64,000 nucleotides of DNA from Falsochrobactrum tianjinense (GCF_019100495.1 NZ_JAHRVA010000004.1:124001-188000), one strand, 5' to 3'; counted from the first letter of the stretch, positions 1 through 12,372 are shown. The notes: generated by a model not told the origin, from the letters alone. A program made the numbers and translations.

Positions 1-1673
1 AGCTGATCTTCTTCGGAAGCTGCTCGCGGCTGCGGACGGCCCTGATCATCAAGCTGGCCTCGGCGCGGTGCATAGATCGAGCTGTCCTGCGACGGACGGC
101 GCTGCTCTGCCGGACGCAGTGATGGCTCGCGATGCTGCGCAGGCTCAAGGCGTGCGGCAGGCTGCTCTTCTTCGCGGCGCGACAGACCGTTGGTCAGACG
201 ACGCAGAAGGCTCATCGGGCCGCGTTCTTCATGCACGGGCTGCTGCTGCGGGGCGGCACGGCGCGCATTGATCTCGGCCTGCGCTACCGGCGGAAAATCC
301 GAAACGGCAGGCATGCGCGGGGCAGGACGCGGCTGCGGTGCAGGTTCCGCATGCATTTGCTGCGGCTGCTGGTAAGGCTGCTGCTGTGTTGCATGAGCGG
401 TCGCCTGATTATGAACAGCCTGCGGCTGCTGCATGACCGGACGGGTAGCAGGAGCGCGCTCGAAACTTTCAGCGGCTGGCGCCTGGAAAATGCGGCTCTG
501 CGGGCGGAAATCCGGTTCAACCGATGCGGCTGGTGCAGGAGCAGCAGTTTCAGCTTCGACGGACTGGGTCTGAGCAGCCGGAGCGGCCTGACGCGGCTGT
601 TCGGCGACCGGAGGACGCAATGCGCCATGCGGAGCCATCGGCTTGGTCTGGGCTGCGGGCTTTACTGGCTGGCGAAATTCCAGCGGCGCAGGCGCCGCAT
701 CTCCAATCTGTTTGTCGATGCCGGTCGCAACAACGGATACGCGAATGACGCCTTCCAGACCTTCATCGAAGGTCGCACCGAGAATGATGTTGGCTTCCGG
801 ATCGACTTCTTCACGGATGCGGGTTGCAGCTTCATCGACTTCAAAGAGGGTCATGTCGCGACCGCCAGTGATGGAGATCAGAAGGCCCCTTGCACCACGC
901 ATCGACGTTTCGTCGAGCAGCGGATTGGCGATAGCCGCTTCTGCCGCAGCCATTGCGCGGCCTTCGCCCGAAGCTTCGCCCGTGCCCATCATGGCCTTGC
1001 CCATTTCGCGCATCACCGAGCGGACGTCGGCGAAATCGAGATTGATGAGACCTTCCTTGACCATCAGGTCGGTAATGCAGGCAACGCCCGAATAGAGTAC
1101 CTGATCGGCCATTGCGAAAGCATCCGCAAAGGTTGTCTTGTCGTTGGCGATGCGGAAGAGATTCTGATTGGGAATGACAATCAGCGTATCGACGTTCTTC
1201 TGCAATTCCTCGATGCCCAGATCCGCCGTCTTCATACGGCGCACGCCTTCAAAATGGAAAGGCTTGGTAACAACACCGACGGTGAGAATGCCGCGTTCGC
1301 GCGCAGCACGCGCCACGACCGGAGCAGCACCCGTCCCCGTACCGCCGCCCATACCTGCGGTTACGAAGCACATATGCGTATTGGTGAGGTGATCGACGAT
1401 TTCATCGATGCACTCTTCCGCTGCCGCCCGGCCGACTTCAGGCTGTGAACCCGCGCCAAGCCCTTCCGTGACCGCGGCGCCAAGCTGGATGATGCGTTCG
1501 GACTTCGACATGGTCAAAGCCTGGGCGTCGGTATTCGCGACAACAAAATCCACGCCGCGCAAACCGGCATTGATCATATTGTTGACCGCATTGCCGCCGC
1601 CGCCGCCGACACCGAAAACGGTGATGCGGGGCTTCAGCTCGGTGATATCCGGCTTTTGCAGATTAATGGTCAT
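1..1673 (-). CDS. ftsZ: Cell division protein FtsZ (3' end cut by window edge)
   Basis: Tubulin-like GTPase that polymerises into the Z ring at midcell. The protein begins [17 protein letters not shown], and the tubulin signature GGGTGTGAA is encoded near 1330-1360. About 557 residues are inside the window; the last ones visible are ASEEDQL, so I infer only around nine residues (the conserved C-terminal tail that binds FtsA) are missing. After the GTPase core comes a very long Gln/Pro/Ala-rich linker, as in rhizobial FtsZ. A purine-rich ribosome site (GAGGAACGAG) precedes the ATG. It is the last dcw gene, 106 bases after ftsA, a gap large enough for its own promoter, which I could not identify. 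Confidence 0.97.
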   Translation of the reverse strand, partial: MTINLQKPDITELKPRITVFGVGGGGGNAVNNMINAGLRGVDFVVANTDAQALTMSKSERIIQLGAAVTEGLGAGSQPEVGRAAAEECIDEIVDHLTNTHMCFVTAGMGGGTGTGAAPVVARAARERGILTVGVVTKPFHFEGVRRMKTADLGIEELQKNVDTLIVIPNQNLFRIANDKTTFADAFAMADQVLYSGVACITDLMVKEGLINLDFADVRSVMREMGKAMMGTGEASGEGRAMAAAEAAIANPLLDETSMRGARGLLISITGGRDMTLFEVDEAATRIREEVDPEANIILGATFDEGLEGVIRVSVVATGIDKQIGDAAPAPLEFRQPVKPAAQTKPMAPHGALRPPVAEQPRQAAPAAQTQSVEAETAAPAPAASVEPDFRPQSRIFQAPAAESFERAPATRPVMQQPQAVHNQATAHATQQQPYQQPQQMHAEPAPQPRPAPRMPAVSDFPPVAQAEINARRAAPQQQPVHEERGPMSLLRRLTNGLSRREEEQPAARLEPAQHREPSLRPAEQRRPSQDSSIYAPRRGQLDDQGRPQPRAASEEDQ

Positions 1674-1779
1674 GGTTCTCGTTCCTCTTAAGCCTCTCCA
1701 CCGCTTCGCCGCCGCGGTGCTGATTGGTTATACCCTGATGTTTACGCCCCAAATCACGCAATCGGGTTACAGTGTGTAC

Positions 1780-3102
1780 TCAAAAACTCTCTCTCAGCCA
1801 TTGGCTGACACGCTGGATACGCCCTCCCGTCCCGGTCAGAAGACCGGAGGAAGCTGCTCTGACGGACCGCTCTTCTATCCCGGCCACCTGCGGGTAGATC
1901 AGTAGTCCAACAGTCGCAGAAAAAGCTGCCCCCTTGGCCGCGTCGGGCAGTCCCGCTATGCCCAGCGGACGCCCGATGCGTACATTTCTTGCAAGAATTC
2001 GCCGGCCCGCTTCCGGCATTCCCGGAAGCTGGCTTGCACCGCCTGTCAGCACGACGCGCTTGCCGACAATGTGTCCGAGACCCGACTGGTTCAGCCTGTC
2101 GCGAACCAGCTCCAGCGTCTCTTCCACTCTTGCGCGGATGATCCGCGTCAGTACCGAACGCGGATATTGATTGGGTACATCGCGCTCGTCATCGCCGATT
2201 GGCGGAACGCTGATGAGATCGCGGTCATCGGCAGCACTTGGCAGCGCAGAGCCGTACATGACCTTCAGGCGCTCGGCATCTTCCATTCGAGTGGAGAAAC
2301 CGCGCGCCACATCCATCGTAACGTGGTTGCCGCCGATGGCCACTGCATCGGCATGAATGAACTTGCCTTCCGAGAAAACAGAAATCGTCGTGGTGCCACC
2401 GCCCATGTCGATGCAGGCTGCACCCATTTCCGCTTCATCCCCCACAAGTGCCGCAAGGCCGCTCGCATAGGGGGTTGCGACGATTGCTTCTACCGAAAGA
2501 TGGCAGCGATTGATGCAAAGCTCCAGGTTGCGCAACGGAGCGCTATCGGCCGTCAACACATGCATATCGACGCCAAGACTGTCGCCCAGCATGCCAAGCG
2601 GATCGCGAATGCCACGCTCGCCGTCCAGCGTATAACCAACCGGCAGGGAGTGAACGAGATGGCGCTCCGCCGCCAGCGCCTGCTTGGCACCTGCGGACAA
2701 TACGCGGCGAATATCCGCCTGCTCAACTTCGTGACCGCCAAGATTGACGCTCGCAGTGAAAGTCTCGCTCTTGAGACGTCCTGCCGAAATATTGACGATC
2801 AGGCTGTCAACGGTGAGACCCGCCATGCGCTCTGCGGCATCGACTGCCAGACGAATCGACTGTTCGGCGGCATCGAGATCGATGATGACGCCGGATTTGA
2901 CGCCACGCGAGCGCTGATGCCCGATGCCAAGCACTTCCATGCGATGCGTGCGCCCCGGCAGCAGCACCCCGCCTTCATGCGGGCGCAGTCGCGCAATCAC
3001 GCAGGAAACCTTGCTTGAGCCGACATCCAGAACCGTCAGCAGGCGCACCTTGCGCCCGGAAGCTCCGCCCTGTGATGATCCCTTGCCGCCTAAAATACTC
3101 AT
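1780..3102 (-). CDS. ftsA: Cell division protein FtsA
   Basis: Actin-like ATPase that tethers FtsZ filaments to the inner membrane. The 440-residue protein has the first phosphate-binding loop (LDVGSSKVSCVIARL, about residues 25-39), a second nucleotide-binding segment (CIDMGGGTTTISVF) and a C-terminal stretch ending in SQWLRESF that fits the amphipathic membrane-targeting helix. Its length is slightly above the E. coli protein. The start codon overlaps the ftsQ stop as ATGA, implying translational coupling. Confidence 0.96.
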   Translation of the reverse strand: MSILGGKGSSQGGASGRKVRLLTVLDVGSSKVSCVIARLRPHEGGVLLPGRTHRMEVLGIGHQRSRGVKSGVIIDLDAAEQSIRLAVDAAERMAGLTVDSLIVNISAGRLKSETFTASVNLGGHEVEQADIRRVLSAGAKQALAAERHLVHSLPVGYTLDGERGIRDPLGMLGDSLGVDMHVLTADSAPLRNLELCINRCHLSVEAIVATPYASGLAALVGDEAEMGAACIDMGGGTTTISVFSEGKFIHADAVAIGGNHVTMDVARGFSTRMEDAERLKVMYGSALPSAADDRDLISVPPIGDDERDVPNQYPRSVLTRIIRARVEETLELVRDRLNQSGLGHIVGKRVVLTGGASQLPGMPEAGRRILARNVRIGRPLGIAGLPDAAKGAAFSATVGLLIYPQVAGIEERSVRAASSGLLTGTGGRIQRVSQWLRESF

Positions 3103-4046
3103 ACGCGCTTCCCCATGCGGGATAATGTTTTTTTACGCTCGGCCAGAAACTTCTTGCGCTGCTCCATCCCGCTTGCCGTCAACTGGACCGTCACCCGATC
3201 TTCAAGACGCAGATCGACTGAGGCGATATCGCGTGACAGGAGATGTTTTTCCTTGTCGAGACGCTCGACTTCGGCCAGCGCCTTCATCGGGTCGTTCTCC
3301 GGCAGCATGATGCGCACGCCGTTTTCCAGCAGAACGTCCCAACGGCGGTCCGAAACGCGGATATAAGCGCGCACTTTTTCGGCAAGCACCGGATAGGCAG
3401 CGACTTTATCGACGAAACCCTTGACGCGCTTTTCGGCACCCTCGCCCACCACCAGCGGCAGCGAATTGTAACGGCCGGGCCGGAACGGCGCAATTGTATC
3501 GCCAGCCGCGTCGATCAGCGACAGTTCCTTGTCATTCTGCCAGACGGCAAATGCCTTGCGCTCATTAAGCACCACCAGAACCGTACCCGGATAGATCTTG
3601 CGCACTTCCGCGCTTTCCACCCATGGCAGCTTGGCGATAGACTGGCGCGCTGCTTCCGCACTCAAACCAACCAGCGACGTTTCACCATCCAGATCGAGTT
3701 GTCCCAGAATATCGATATCGGACGTTTCGTGATTACCGACGACCTTGACGTTTTCAATGGCAAAACCCAGCGTCGAAGCAGTCGCCTTGAGCATTTCCTG
3801 CGAATGGCCGCCGAGGATCATGCCATAGATGCCGGTCACACCAAGAAAGCCCAGCATGCCGAGGGTGCCTGCATAACGCGGAATATTGACATTGCCCTGA
3901 AACAGGCGGGCAGCAAAACGGAACGGCTTGCGCAGATAGCGCGGCAGAACAAGGGCTGCGCCTGATGCATCTCGCATCGCGTCCGCACGCTTGTATCCAT
4001 CTGTTCTGCCGTTCAACGCAAACAAGACGCGTCCTCCACCATCCAA
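3099..4046 (-). CDS. ftsQ: Cell division protein FtsQ
   Basis: Bitopic divisome protein linking early and late division proteins. It has a basic cytoplasmic N-terminus, one membrane segment ([20 protein letters not shown], about residues 78-97), then a POTRA domain (starting near [20 protein letters not shown]) and the FtsQ beta domain. It overlaps the end of ddl by 34 bases if the first possible start is used; an internal Met (MRDASGA) is a possible shorter start, and I cannot decide between them. The length of 315 residues is normal for rhizobia. Confidence 0.92.
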   Translation of the reverse strand: MDGGGRVLFALNGRTDGYKRADAMRDASGAALVLPRYLRKPFRFAARLFQGNVNIPRYAGTLGMLGFLGVTGIYGMILGGHSQEMLKATASTLGFAIENVKVVGNHETSDIDILGQLDLDGETSLVGLSAEAARQSIAKLPWVESAEVRKIYPGTVLVVLNERKAFAVWQNDKELSLIDAAGDTIAPFRPGRYNSLPLVVGEGAEKRVKGFVDKVAAYPVLAEKVRAYIRVSDRRWDVLLENGVRIMLPENDPMKALAEVERLDKEKHLLSRDIASVDLRLEDRVTVQLTASGMEQRKKFLAERKKTLSRMGKRV

Positions 4047-4939
4047 CTCAACAATTCACCAAAAGAGATACCTGCCGCCTTGGCGATATCAGGCACGAGC
4101 GATGTAGGGGTCATTCCCGGCTGCGTATTGACTTCGAGCCAGATGACTTCGCCTTCTTCGGAAAAACGGTCATCGAAACGAAAGTCCGACCGACTGACGC
4201 CCCGACACCCGATTGCCCGATGCGCCGTAAGGGCCATTGTTTGTATTTTTTGGTAAATATTTGGTGAAATTTTCGCCGGACACTCGTGTCTTGATGCTCC
4301 AGCCACATATTTTGAATCATAATCGTAGAACTGATGCCCCACCGGGATGATCTCGCAGACGTCCATCGCGCGCCCATCCATCACCGCACAGGTCAGTTCG
4401 CGACCGGCAACATAGCGCTCGACCATGACCTCATCGCCATATTTCCAGTCGGCGGAGCCAATCACCTGCGGCGGATGCGACTGATCTTCCTTGACGATCA
4501 CCACGCCGAAACTGGACCCCTCACGCACCGGCTTGACCACATAGGGCGGCTCCATCGGATGTTCGGAACCGACATCAAAGCGGTTCATGATCCGCGACGG
4601 CGCGACAATCACGCCAGCCGCAGCGGCGACCTTCTTGGCGCGATCCTTGTCCATGGCCAGTGCTGAAGCCAGCACACCCGAATGGGTGTAGGGAATCTGG
4701 AGATATTCGAGAACGCCCTGGATGGCCCCATCCTCACCGAACGGCCCATGCAACGCATTGAAAGCCACGTCCGGCTTCAGCTCCGCCAGCACGCTTGCCA
4801 CATCGCGGTTCACATCGATGCGCGTGATGCGATAGCCAAGATCTTCGAGAGTCTCCGCACAGGCGTTACCGGACGAGAGACTGACAGGGCGCTCCGCAGA
4901 GAATCCTCCCATCAAAACGGCAACATGCTTTCCAGCCAT
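4013..4939 (-). CDS. ddl: D-alanine--D-alanine ligase
   Basis: ATP-grasp ligase that makes D-Ala-D-Ala for the peptidoglycan stem in the cytoplasm. Visible motifs are [14 protein letters not shown] at the N-terminus, [15 protein letters not shown], the ATP-grasp segment [15 protein letters not shown] and the metal-binding [16 protein letters not shown] start three codons upstream (4948) is possible, but the purine-rich GAGGGG lies against that ATG and nine bases before the one chosen. This gives 308 residues, usual for Ddl. It sits between murB and ftsQ, the normal alphaproteobacterial dcw position. Confidence 0.95.
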   Translation of the reverse strand: MAGKHVAVLMGGFSAERPVSLSSGNACAETLEDLGYRITRIDVNRDVASVLAELKPDVAFNALHGPFGEDGAIQGVLEYLQIPYTHSGVLASALAMDKDRAKKVAAAAGVIVAPSRIMNRFDVGSEHPMEPPYVVKPVREGSSFGVVIVKEDQSHPPQVIGSADWKYGDEVMVERYVAGRELTCAVMDGRAMDVCEIIPVGHQFYDYDSKYVAGASRHECPAKISPNIYQKIQTMALTAHRAIGCRGVSRSDFRFDDRFSEEGEVIWLEVNTQPGMTPTSLVPDIAKAAGISFGELLSWMVEDASCLR

Positions 4940-5185
4940 GTCAGTCATCCCCTCTGCGCATCCCCTGCGCTTGCATCAAAAACAGAGTCGGGACAGCCCG
5001 GCGGTGGAAGCCGCAGACGCCCACAGCAGGAAAATCCTGCCGAATCAAATCACTGTACGGTTAACCATAAAGAATCAGAGGATTGATTCCGTGGCAAGAC
5101 CCTATCAAAAGAGGGAGCCAGCACGCGCCCCTCCCAAAGCCTGAAAAAGCCCGGAATTTCAGGAAGAAGCCTCGACGTTTTAAAA

Positions 5186-6151
5186 TTATACTTTTCCTAA
5201 GAATTCTTCGACGTGCTCACCTTCCCGGAACAATCCGAGTCGTTTGATCTCCCAATGAAGGCGAACACCAGAATTCTCATAAACTTTGGCGCGAACTGTT
5301 TCGCCCAATGTTTCCAGATCATGGCCAGTGGCCGTGCCGGTATTGATCATGAAATTGCAATGCAGTTCCGACATCTGCGCGCCCCCCACGCTTAAGCCCC
5401 GGCAGCCTGCCTTATCGATTTCCTTCCAGGACGAAGAGCCTTCAGGGTTCTTAAAGGTCGAACCGCCCGTTTTCTCTCGCACTGGTTGCACCGTCTCGCG
5501 GTGATTCTGCACCTCGTCCATAGCTTTCTGGATTTCTTCCCGCTCACCCGGAACACCCTCGAACAAAACAGAGGTAAAAATCAGGGCGGGCGAAGCAGAG
5601 GAATGGCGATAGGCATACCCCATATCCGCATTGGAGAGCACATGAAGCCTGCCCTTGCGATCGAGCGCACGCACTTCGACCACCCGTTCGCGTGTTTCCA
5701 CGCCATTTGCGCCCGCATTCATGCGCAATGCGCCTCCAATGCCGCCCGGAATACCGTGATAGAAATGAAAACCCGCAAGGCCCACATCGAGCGCCGCCGC
5801 TGCCACACGCTTGTCCGGCACCGCCGTTCCTGCACGCAACCGCGTGTCAGAAACCTGCTCGACCTCACCAAATCCCTTCGCAGAAAGCCGTACCACGAAG
5901 CCCGGAATACCACCGTCGCGCACCAGAAGGTTGGAGCCGATACCTACAACCATAACGGGTATCTCTTCCGGCAAGGTTTCAAGGAATTTCGACAGATCTT
6001 CCTCGTCGGCTGGCTGGAAGAGAACCTGCGCCGGCCCGCCAGTACGAAACCATGTGATCTTGTCCATGCCCGCATCCGGCGTCAGTCTGCCGCGCAGACC
6101 AGACAGCTTGCCATCGAGCTTCTTCAGGAGCGTCTCGCCGCTTTCCATCAT
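5186..6151 (-). CDS. murB: UDP-N-acetylenolpyruvoylglucosamine reductase MurB
   Basis: FAD- and NADPH-dependent reductase that makes UDP-N-acetylmuramate. The FAD-binding motif [14 protein letters not shown] is at about residues 70-83. The segments YAYRHSSA and GGSTFKNP supply the catalytic tyrosine/arginine and serine, and LHWEIKRLG near the C-terminus supplies the catalytic glutamate. The start overlaps the murC stop by four bases. The 236 bases that follow before ddl carry no convincing gene. Confidence 0.97.
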   Translation of the reverse strand: MMESGETLLKKLDGKLSGLRGRLTPDAGMDKITWFRTGGPAQVLFQPADEEDLSKFLETLPEEIPVMVVGIGSNLLVRDGGIPGFVVRLSAKGFGEVEQVSDTRLRAGTAVPDKRVAAAALDVGLAGFHFYHGIPGGIGGALRMNAGANGVETRERVVEVRALDRKGRLHVLSNADMGYAYRHSSASPALIFTSVLFEGVPGEREEIQKAMDEVQNHRETVQPVREKTGGSTFKNPEGSSSWKEIDKAGCRGLSVGGAQMSELHCNFMINTGTATGHDLETLGETVRAKVYENSGVRLHWEIKRLGLFREGEHVEEFLGKV

Positions 6152-7554
6152 TTGCTTCCCTGTTCAGCCAGTTCTTTCGGAAGCGTATAGGCCCATTGCG
6201 TGATGTTGCCCGCCCCAAGGCAGACAACGAAATCGCCCGGCCCGGCAATGGAAGCAACAAGCGGTGCCAGTGTTTCCGGTCCGCTCGCGTAACGGGCATC
6301 GCGGTGGCCCGCGGTTTTGATGCGCGATACGAGCGCTTCCGAATTGACGCCATCGATCGGCTCTTCGCCAGCCGTGTAGACCGGCGTAACAATCACGGTG
6401 TCGGCATCGTTGAAACAGGCAGAAAACTCATCAAACAGGCTGTGGAGGCGCGTATAGCGATGCGGCTGCACGATGCCGATGACGCGGCCCTTCGCGGCTT
6501 CTCGCGCCGCCTTCAGCACGGCCCGGATTTCCACCGGATGGTGGCCATAATCATCGAATATCTCGACGCCGTTCCACGAACCCGTATGGGTGAAGCGGCG
6601 CTTCACGCCGCCGAATGCGCCAAGGCCGCGCCGAATGTCATCAGCGGAGATACCGAGTTCATGCGCGACCGTGATGGCGGCTGTCGCGTTGGATACATTG
6701 TGCAGCCCAGGCATCGGCAGGCGTAGATCCTTGATCTCGGTCGTATCGCCCTTGCGGGAGCGGATCAGTACGTCAAACAGGCTCGTTGCGCCGTCCATAC
6801 GGTGATTGAGGAAGCGCACGTCTGCCTGTGGGTTCTGCCCGTAGGTGATGATGCGGCGGTCCTCAATGCGGCTAACCAGCGCCTGCACTTCCGGATGATC
6901 GAGACACATCACGCCGAAACCGTAGAACGGCACGTTTTCAACGAACTGGCGAAATGCAGCGCGCACATTGTCGAAGCTGCCGTAATGGTCGAGATGCTCC
7001 GGATCGATATTGGTGATGACCGCAATATCCGCCGGCAGCTTCAGAAAGGTGCCGTCGCTTTCGTCGGCTTCCACCACCATCCAGTCGCCGTCGCCCATGC
7101 GGGCATTGGTGCCATAAGCGTTGATGATACCGCCATTGATTACGGTCGGATCGAGATGCCCGGCATCAAGCAACGCCGCCACCATGGAGGTGGTGGTGGT
7201 CTTTCCATGCGTGCCGCCAATGGCGACCGCATGCCGGAAGCGCATGAGTTCGGCCAGCATTTCGGCGCGGCGCACGATAGGCAAAAGCTTTTCGCGCGCA
7301 GCAGCCATTTCAGGATTGCTCTTCTTGATCGCCGTCGAAACGACAACCACCTCGGCGTCGCCGAGATTCTCGGCCTTGTGGCCGACAAAGACCTCAATGC
7401 CCTTCTCGCGCAGGCGTTGCACATTGGCGCTGTCCGACTGATCGGAACCCTGAACCTTGTAGCCAAGATTGTGCAGCACCTCGGCAATGCCGCTCATGCC
7501 GATGCCGCCGATCCCGATAAAATGGACAAGCCCGATATTCAGCGGCATTTTCAT
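6148..7554 (-). CDS. murC: UDP-N-acetylmuramate--L-alanine ligase MurC
   Basis: First amino-acid-adding Mur ligase. It has the N-terminal Rossmann motif [15 protein letters not shown] (binds UDP-MurNAc), the ATP P-loop [11 protein letters not shown] at about residues 115-125, and the Mur ligase central ([22 protein letters not shown]) and C-terminal ([11 protein letters not shown]) motifs. The length of 468 residues is standard. It overlaps both murG and murB by four bases, so the three are very likely translationally coupled. Confidence 0.97.
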   Translation of the reverse strand: MKMPLNIGLVHFIGIGGIGMSGIAEVLHNLGYKVQGSDQSDSANVQRLREKGIEVFVGHKAENLGDAEVVVVSTAIKKSNPEMAAAREKLLPIVRRAEMLAELMRFRHAVAIGGTHGKTTTTSMVAALLDAGHLDPTVINGGIINAYGTNARMGDGDWMVVEADESDGTFLKLPADIAVITNIDPEHLDHYGSFDNVRAAFRQFVENVPFYGFGVMCLDHPEVQALVSRIEDRRIITYGQNPQADVRFLNHRMDGATSLFDVLIRSRKGDTTEIKDLRLPMPGLHNVSNATAAITVAHELGISADDIRRGLGAFGGVKRRFTHTGSWNGVEIFDDYGHHPVEIRAVLKAAREAAKGRVIGIVQPHRYTRLHSLFDEFSACFNDADTVIVTPVYTAGEEPIDGVNSEALVSRIKTAGHRDARYASGPETLAPLVASIAGPGDFVVCLGAGNITQWAYTLPKELAEQGSK

Positions 7555-8681
7555 GGCCGATTTCCTTCTTTCAATTCCTGGACCGATTTTCCTGCTGCAA
7601 TAGCCTCTGCCAGGTCGGCAAGCAACTGCGCGGCATCCGGCTTGCCCACGCTTTGCGCAGCTTTTGCCTGTTGGGCAAGCCTTTCAGGCTCATTCATCGC
7701 CGATTGTAGTATTTCGGCAAGTCGCTCGGGCGCAAGTTCCGACTGGCGCACCACATCACAGCCGCCCGCAGCTGCAAGTGCCGCCGCATTGGCGGCCTGG
7801 TCATGATCGAGCGCATGCGGAAACGGCACCAGCATCGCCGGGCGGCCAATGGCGGCGATTTCTGAAACCGTTGAAGCACCCGAACGTGAAATCACGAAAT
7901 GAGCATCCGCCATGCGCGCCGGCATGTCGTTGAAGAACGGAGCAACATCTGCGGGAACATCCAGCTTCTTGTAAGCGTCGCGAACCGAGGCTTCATCCTC
8001 CTTGCGCGCCTGCTGGGTGACCAGAAGCCGCGCACGATCCTTCTCCGGCAAAAGCGCCACAGCCGCTGGAATGGCGGCGGAAAAGAACTGCGCGCCCTGA
8101 CTGCCGCCGAACACCAGCAGGCGAAAGCGCTCATCCGCTTTTGCCGAGCGGTAAGGCGTCGCGGCCGCGGCCAGAACCGGCGGACGCACCGGATTACCGG
8201 TCGTAATGGTCTTTGCGGCATAAGTTCCGCCTGTTTCGGGCAAAAAGCCGCCTGCAATCGCTTTCACGCGTCCGGCAAGCCCCTTATTGGCACGCCCCAT
8301 GACGGCGTTCTGTTCATGCACCAGCGTCGGGATACCCATATTGCTTGCTGCATAAAGCGGCGGCAGGGTTGGATACCCACCAAAGCCTGCAACAAGCTTG
8401 GGTTTCAGACGCCGGAACAATTTGCGCGAATCGAGATTGCCCTGCCACAGCGACCAGAAGGTCCTGAGCAGAGCGATCGGGTTACGGCCTGCAATCGTCG
8501 CCGATCGGATGACATGCACATGGTCTTCCGCAAAGGCACCCGCAAAGCGTTGTGCCCGCGCATCCGTCGCCAGATGCACGTCCCAGCCGCGCGCCCGTAA
8601 TTCATGAGCCAGCGCTTCCGCCGGAAAAAGATGACCGCCCGTGCCTCCGGCAGCCAATACGATTACACCTTTGCTCATCAT
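7551..8681 (-). CDS. murG: MurG transferase (lipid II synthesis)
   Basis: GT28-family enzyme that adds GlcNAc to lipid I on the inner face of the membrane, giving lipid II. The N-terminus has the glycine-rich [18 protein letters not shown] loop. Further on are ATTGNPVRP-like and [13 protein letters not shown] motifs, and the C-terminal donor-binding [18 protein letters not shown]. The length of 376 residues is typical. There are two adjacent Met codons at the start; the second is equally possible. A 19-base gap separates it from ftsW. Confidence 0.97.
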   Translation of the reverse strand: MMSKGVIVLAAGGTGGHLFPAEALAHELRARGWDVHLATDARAQRFAGAFAEDHVHVIRSATIAGRNPIALLRTFWSLWQGNLDSRKLFRRLKPKLVAGFGGYPTLPPLYAASNMGIPTLVHEQNAVMGRANKGLAGRVKAIAGGFLPETGGTYAAKTITTGNPVRPPVLAAAATPYRSAKADERFRLLVFGGSQGAQFFSAAIPAAVALLPEKDRARLLVTQQARKEDEASVRDAYKKLDVPADVAPFFNDMPARMADAHFVISRSGASTVSEIAAIGRPAMLVPFPHALDHDQAANAAALAAAGGCDVVRQSELAPERLAEILQSAMNEPERLAQQAKAAQSVGKPDAAQLLADLAEAIAAGKSVQELKEGNRP

Positions 8682-8700
8682 TCCCTCTCAGAGCGGCCCC

Positions 8701-9849
8701 TCACAACACCGGCAAGCGCTCGCCCATTCCCACCGTATGCGTCATTCGGGCTTCCGGTCGGCGGCGCGTGAGCGCCAAAAGAATACCCATGGTGATTGCG
8801 ATTGCGATCAGCGACGAGCCGCCATAGGAAATGAACGGTAGCGTCATGCCCTTTGCAGGCATCAGATGGAGGTTCACCGCCATATTGATGATCGACTGGA
8901 ACCCAAACAGGATAACAATACCGGACATCGCAAGGCGCGTGAACGCATCACGCTCGCGCATCGCAATGGAAAGGCCACGCACCACGATAAAGGCAAAGAG
9001 CAGCATGATGATGATGCAAAGCACAATGCCGTATTCTTCGGCTGCGACCGAAAAGATGAAATCTGTGTGGCTATCGGGGATGATCCGCTTGACCGTACCT
9101 TCTCCCGGCCCCTGCCCGAACCAGCCTCCGCGGAGGATCGCCTCACGCCCCACATCGACCTGGAACGTATCGCCCTCACCGGTGAGAAAGCGGTTGATAC
9201 GGCCTTCCACATGCGGGAACACCATATAGGCGCTAAAACCACCGACTATGGCAAGACCGCCCAGCATGATGATCCAGAGCATTGGTAGCCCAGCCAGAAA
9301 GAACATCGCGCCCCATGTGCCCGCTGTCAGAATGGTCTGACCGAGATCGGGCTGGAGAACGAGAAGCACAGCCACAAGGCCGAAAAGCATCATTGCGAGA
9401 AGATTACCCGGCATTTCGCCGCCGCGCTCGCGCTCGGAAAACAGCCATGCGCAAATGACCACGAAAGCGGGCTTCATGAATTCCGATGGCTGGATAGAAA
9501 TACCGACCAGATTGACCCAGCGCCGCGCACCTTTAACCTCGATACCGAAAAACAGCGCCAGAACCATAAGGACCAATGCGCACCCCAGCAAAGCCAGCGC
9601 AAATCGCCTGATCTGGCGCGGAGAAAAGAACGAGACGCCAATCATCACCGCCACGGCAGGCACCATGAAAATGACCTGACGCTCGACAAAATGAAAACTA
9701 TCAAGTCCGATGCGCTCTGCCACAGCAGGACTGGCGGCAAAAGACAAGAGCACACCAAGCCCCATCAGGCCCAGACATGCGGCAAGAAAGTAACGGTCGA
9801 TTGTCCACCACCAATTGGCGACAGGACCGCGATCAACGCGACTTACCAT
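8701..9849 (-). CDS. ftsW: Peptidoglycan glycosyltransferase FtsW (SEDS family)
   Basis: Polytopic SEDS protein that polymerises lipid II at the septum, partnering FtsI. The family motifs IQPSEFMKPA, LQPDLGQT and LPFISYGGSS are all present, along with about ten hydrophobic segments over 382 residues. The periplasmic loop contains GGWFGQGPGEGTVKRIIPDSHTD in the usual position. The start overlaps the murD stop by one base (TGATG). Confidence 0.97.
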   Translation of the reverse strand: MVSRVDRGPVANWWWTIDRYFLAACLGLMGLGVLLSFAASPAVAERIGLDSFHFVERQVIFMVPAVAVMIGVSFFSPRQIRRFALALLGCALVLMVLALFFGIEVKGARRWVNLVGISIQPSEFMKPAFVVICAWLFSERERGGEMPGNLLAMMLFGLVAVLLVLQPDLGQTILTAGTWGAMFFLAGLPMLWIIMLGGLAIVGGFSAYMVFPHVEGRINRFLTGEGDTFQVDVGREAILRGGWFGQGPGEGTVKRIIPDSHTDFIFSVAAEEYGIVLCIIIMLLFAFIVVRGLSIAMRERDAFTRLAMSGIVILFGFQSIINMAVNLHLMPAKGMTLPFISYGGSSLIAIAITMGILLALTRRRPEARMTHTVGMGERLPVL

Positions 9850-11252
9850 CAGCTTTCTCCTCTCATCGGATTGGTGCCCGGAAGCGCGAGAACGGCACTT
9901 CGGAAAGTATCCCCGCGTTTCTCAAAATTCGGAAACTGATCAAAGCTTGCGCAGGCTGGCGAAAGCAGCACCACAGGCTCTGACGCGGCATCGTTGCCTG
10001 CATCGCGCGCCGCATGTTCGACGGCCACGCCAAGCGTGTCGGAAATCTCGAACGGCACAGCATCGCCGAGCGTTGCCGCAAATTGTGCCGCAGCTTCGCC
10101 GATCAGATAGGCTTTCGCGATGCGCGGAAAGAAGTCCGTGAGCGATGCAATACCTCCGGCCTTCGGAACGCCTCCGGCGATCCAGTAGATATTCTGCGGA
10201 AATGACGCTAGCGCCGGGGCTGTCGCCTCGGCATTGGTCGCCTTGGAATCATTGACGAACAATACTTTGCCACGATTTCCCACCTGCTCCATGCGATGGG
10301 CAAGACCAGGAAAACTGCTTAGGCCGGTACGAATTTCTTCGATTGAGAGCCCGACCGAAAGACAGGCCGCGATGGCGGCGAGCGCATTCTGCATGTTGTG
10401 CGCGCCGCGTAGAGAACCGATACCTTCCAGCGATGCCAATTGTTCCGCCTCGCCGCCCTTTGCCACAAACAGCATCGGACCATCGGCAAAATAACCGTTT
10501 TCGAGGCGGCTGTCTTTGGAGATACGCGTAACCTTCACGCCCTTGCGGCCAAGACGTTCGGCAATGTCAGTGCAATAAGTGTCATCCACGCCGATAATGG
10601 CCATACCGCTTGCCTCAACCAGCCGCGCTTTGATCGCGGCATAATTCTCCATTGCGCCATGGCGATCGAGGTGATCCGGCGTCAGGTTCAGCAGGATACC
10701 GGCAGTAGGATTCAGCGAAGGAGCAAGGTCGATCTGGTAGGACGAGCATTCGACCACATAAAAACGGCCCTGCGCTGGCGGCTCCAGCGTCAGGATCGCC
10801 GTGCCGATATTGCCGCCAAGCTGCATGTCACGGCCTGATGCCTTGATGATATGGGCAATCAGCGCGGTGGTGGTCGATTTGCCATTGGTTCCGGTGATGG
10901 CGATAAACGGGCAGTCAGGCGCGATATGGTTGCGCTCCCGCACAAACAGTTCCACATCGCCAATGATTTCCACGCCTGCCGCATGCGCCATTTCAACGCT
11001 CCAATGCGGCTTGGGATGCGTAAGCGGTACGCCCGGCGAAAGCACGAAGGCGGCGAACTGCGACCAATCGGCCTGCCTCAGATCGCCGGTCGCAATGCCT
11101 GCGCCTTGCGCGCGGGCAACACTGTCGGGATTATCATCCCACGCAACAATCTTCGCCCCGCCCGCCACAATGGCTTTGGCGGTTGCAATACCCGACCCGC
11201 CCAATCCGAAGAGGGCGACTGTCTGGTCTTTGAGGGCGGTGATCGGGATCAT
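9849..11252 (-). CDS. murD: UDP-N-acetylmuramoylalanine--D-glutamate ligase MurD
   Basis: Mur ligase that adds D-glutamate to UDP-MurNAc-L-Ala. The N-terminal [15 protein letters not shown] motif binds UDP; the ATP loop [12 protein letters not shown] is at about residues 120-131. The central [11 protein letters not shown] and C-terminal [13 protein letters not shown] motifs follow. The length of 467 residues is standard. It lies 11 bases after mraY and overlaps ftsW by one base. Confidence 0.97.
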   Translation of the reverse strand: MIPITALKDQTVALFGLGGSGIATAKAIVAGGAKIVAWDDNPDSVARAQGAGIATGDLRQADWSQFAAFVLSPGVPLTHPKPHWSVEMAHAAGVEIIGDVELFVRERNHIAPDCPFIAITGTNGKSTTTALIAHIIKASGRDMQLGGNIGTAILTLEPPAQGRFYVVECSSYQIDLAPSLNPTAGILLNLTPDHLDRHGAMENYAAIKARLVEASGMAIIGVDDTYCTDIAERLGRKGVKVTRISKDSRLENGYFADGPMLFVAKGGEAEQLASLEGIGSLRGAHNMQNALAAIAACLSVGLSIEEIRTGLSSFPGLAHRMEQVGNRGKVLFVNDSKATNAEATAPALASFPQNIYWIAGGVPKAGGIASLTDFFPRIAKAYLIGEAAAQFAATLGDAVPFEISDTLGVAVEHAARDAGNDAASEPVVLLSPACASFDQFPNFEKRGDTFRSAVLALPGTNPMRGES

Positions 11253-11263
11253 TCTCTTGCCTG

Positions 11264-12346
11264 TTACCTGAGCTTCAAGGTGGAAAGACCGATCATGGCG
11301 AGGATGATCGCGACGATCCAGAACCGGATCACGACCTGACTTTCCGTCCAGCCTTTCTTTTCAAAATGGTGATGGATCGGCGCCATCAGGAAGACGCGCT
11401 TGCCGGTCAGCTTGAACGAACCCACCTGAATTATGACGGAAAGAGCTTCGACCACGAACAGGCCGCCGATGATGGCCAGAACGATTTCGTGCTTGGTAGC
11501 GACCGCAACGGTGCCGAGCATCCCCCCCAGGGCCAGAGAACCCGTATCACCCATGAAGATTGCAGCGGGCGGCGCATTAAACCACAGAAAACCAAGCCCT
11601 GCCCCGATGACCGCACCCAGCACCACCGCCAGTTCGCCGGTGCCCGGCACGAAATGGATTTGCAGATAATCTGCGAAGATCGCATTGCCCGAAAGATAGG
11701 CGATAAAGCCAAAGGACGCAGCCGCAACCATCACCGGCACGATAGCAAGGCCGTCGAGGCCGTCGGTAAGGTTCACCGCATTGCCCGCGCCGACCATCAC
11801 GAAAGCGGCAAAGGGGATGAAGAACCAGCCAAGATTGAGGACGAACTGCTTGACGAAGGGGAACGTCAGCGACGAGGAGAAAGGCTCCTGCCCCGCGCGC
11901 ATGATGATGAAAGCGGCGATCGCAGCTATCAGGAACTCGATGGCCAGACGTATCTTGCCTGAAAATCCCTTGTCGGATTGCTTCGTGACCTTGAGATAAT
12001 CGTCATAAAAACCGATGGCTCCAAAGCCGACCGTGACGATGAGAACCACCCAGACATAGATGCTGGAGAGATTGGCCCACAGCAAGCATGAGGCAAGAAT
12101 GCCTGTCATAATCATCAGTCCGCCCATAGTGGGTGTTCCGGCCTTCTTGAAATGGGTCTGCGGGCCGTCGGCGCGGATCGGCTGTCCCTTGCCCTGCCGC
12201 GCGCGTAACGAATTAATAATTGCCGGACCGAACAGAAAAACGATGAGGGCCGAGGTAATCATCGCTCCGCCAGTGCGGAACGTGATATAGCGGAACACGT
12301 TGAACGGCGTCACATGCTCGGCAAAAACTGTAAGAAGCATCAACAT
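11264..12346 (-). CDS. mraY: Phospho-N-acetylmuramoyl-pentapeptide-transferase MraY
   Basis: Integral membrane enzyme that transfers phospho-MurNAc-pentapeptide to undecaprenyl phosphate, making lipid I. It has about ten membrane segments in 360 residues. Diagnostic motifs are [30 protein letters not shown] (the Asp pair), [23 protein letters not shown] and the His-rich [22 protein letters not shown] split over the last cytoplasmic loop. It is in operon order between murF and murD, 26 bases after murF. Confidence 0.98.
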   Translation of the reverse strand: MLMLLTVFAEHVTPFNVFRYITFRTGGAMITSALIVFLFGPAIINSLRARQGKGQPIRADGPQTHFKKAGTPTMGGLMIMTGILASCLLWANLSSIYVWVVLIVTVGFGAIGFYDDYLKVTKQSDKGFSGKIRLAIEFLIAAIAAFIIMRAGQEPFSSSLTFPFVKQFVLNLGWFFIPFAAFVMVGAGNAVNLTDGLDGLAIVPVMVAAASFGFIAYLSGNAIFADYLQIHFVPGTGELAVVLGAVIGAGLGFLWFNAPPAAIFMGDTGSLALGGMLGTVAVATKHEIVLAIIGGLFVVEALSVIIQVGSFKLTGKRVFLMAPIHHHFEKKGWTESQVVIRFWIVAIILAMIGLSTLKLR

Positions 12347-12372
12347 ACGGAAAAATATCCCTCAAAAACTGC

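Noticed and set aside
132-1448. 438-codon plus-strand frame across ftsZ
   Set aside because: It is antisense to ftsZ, whose codons are rich in GC; the product is Arg/Cys-rich low-complexity sequence with no family likeness.
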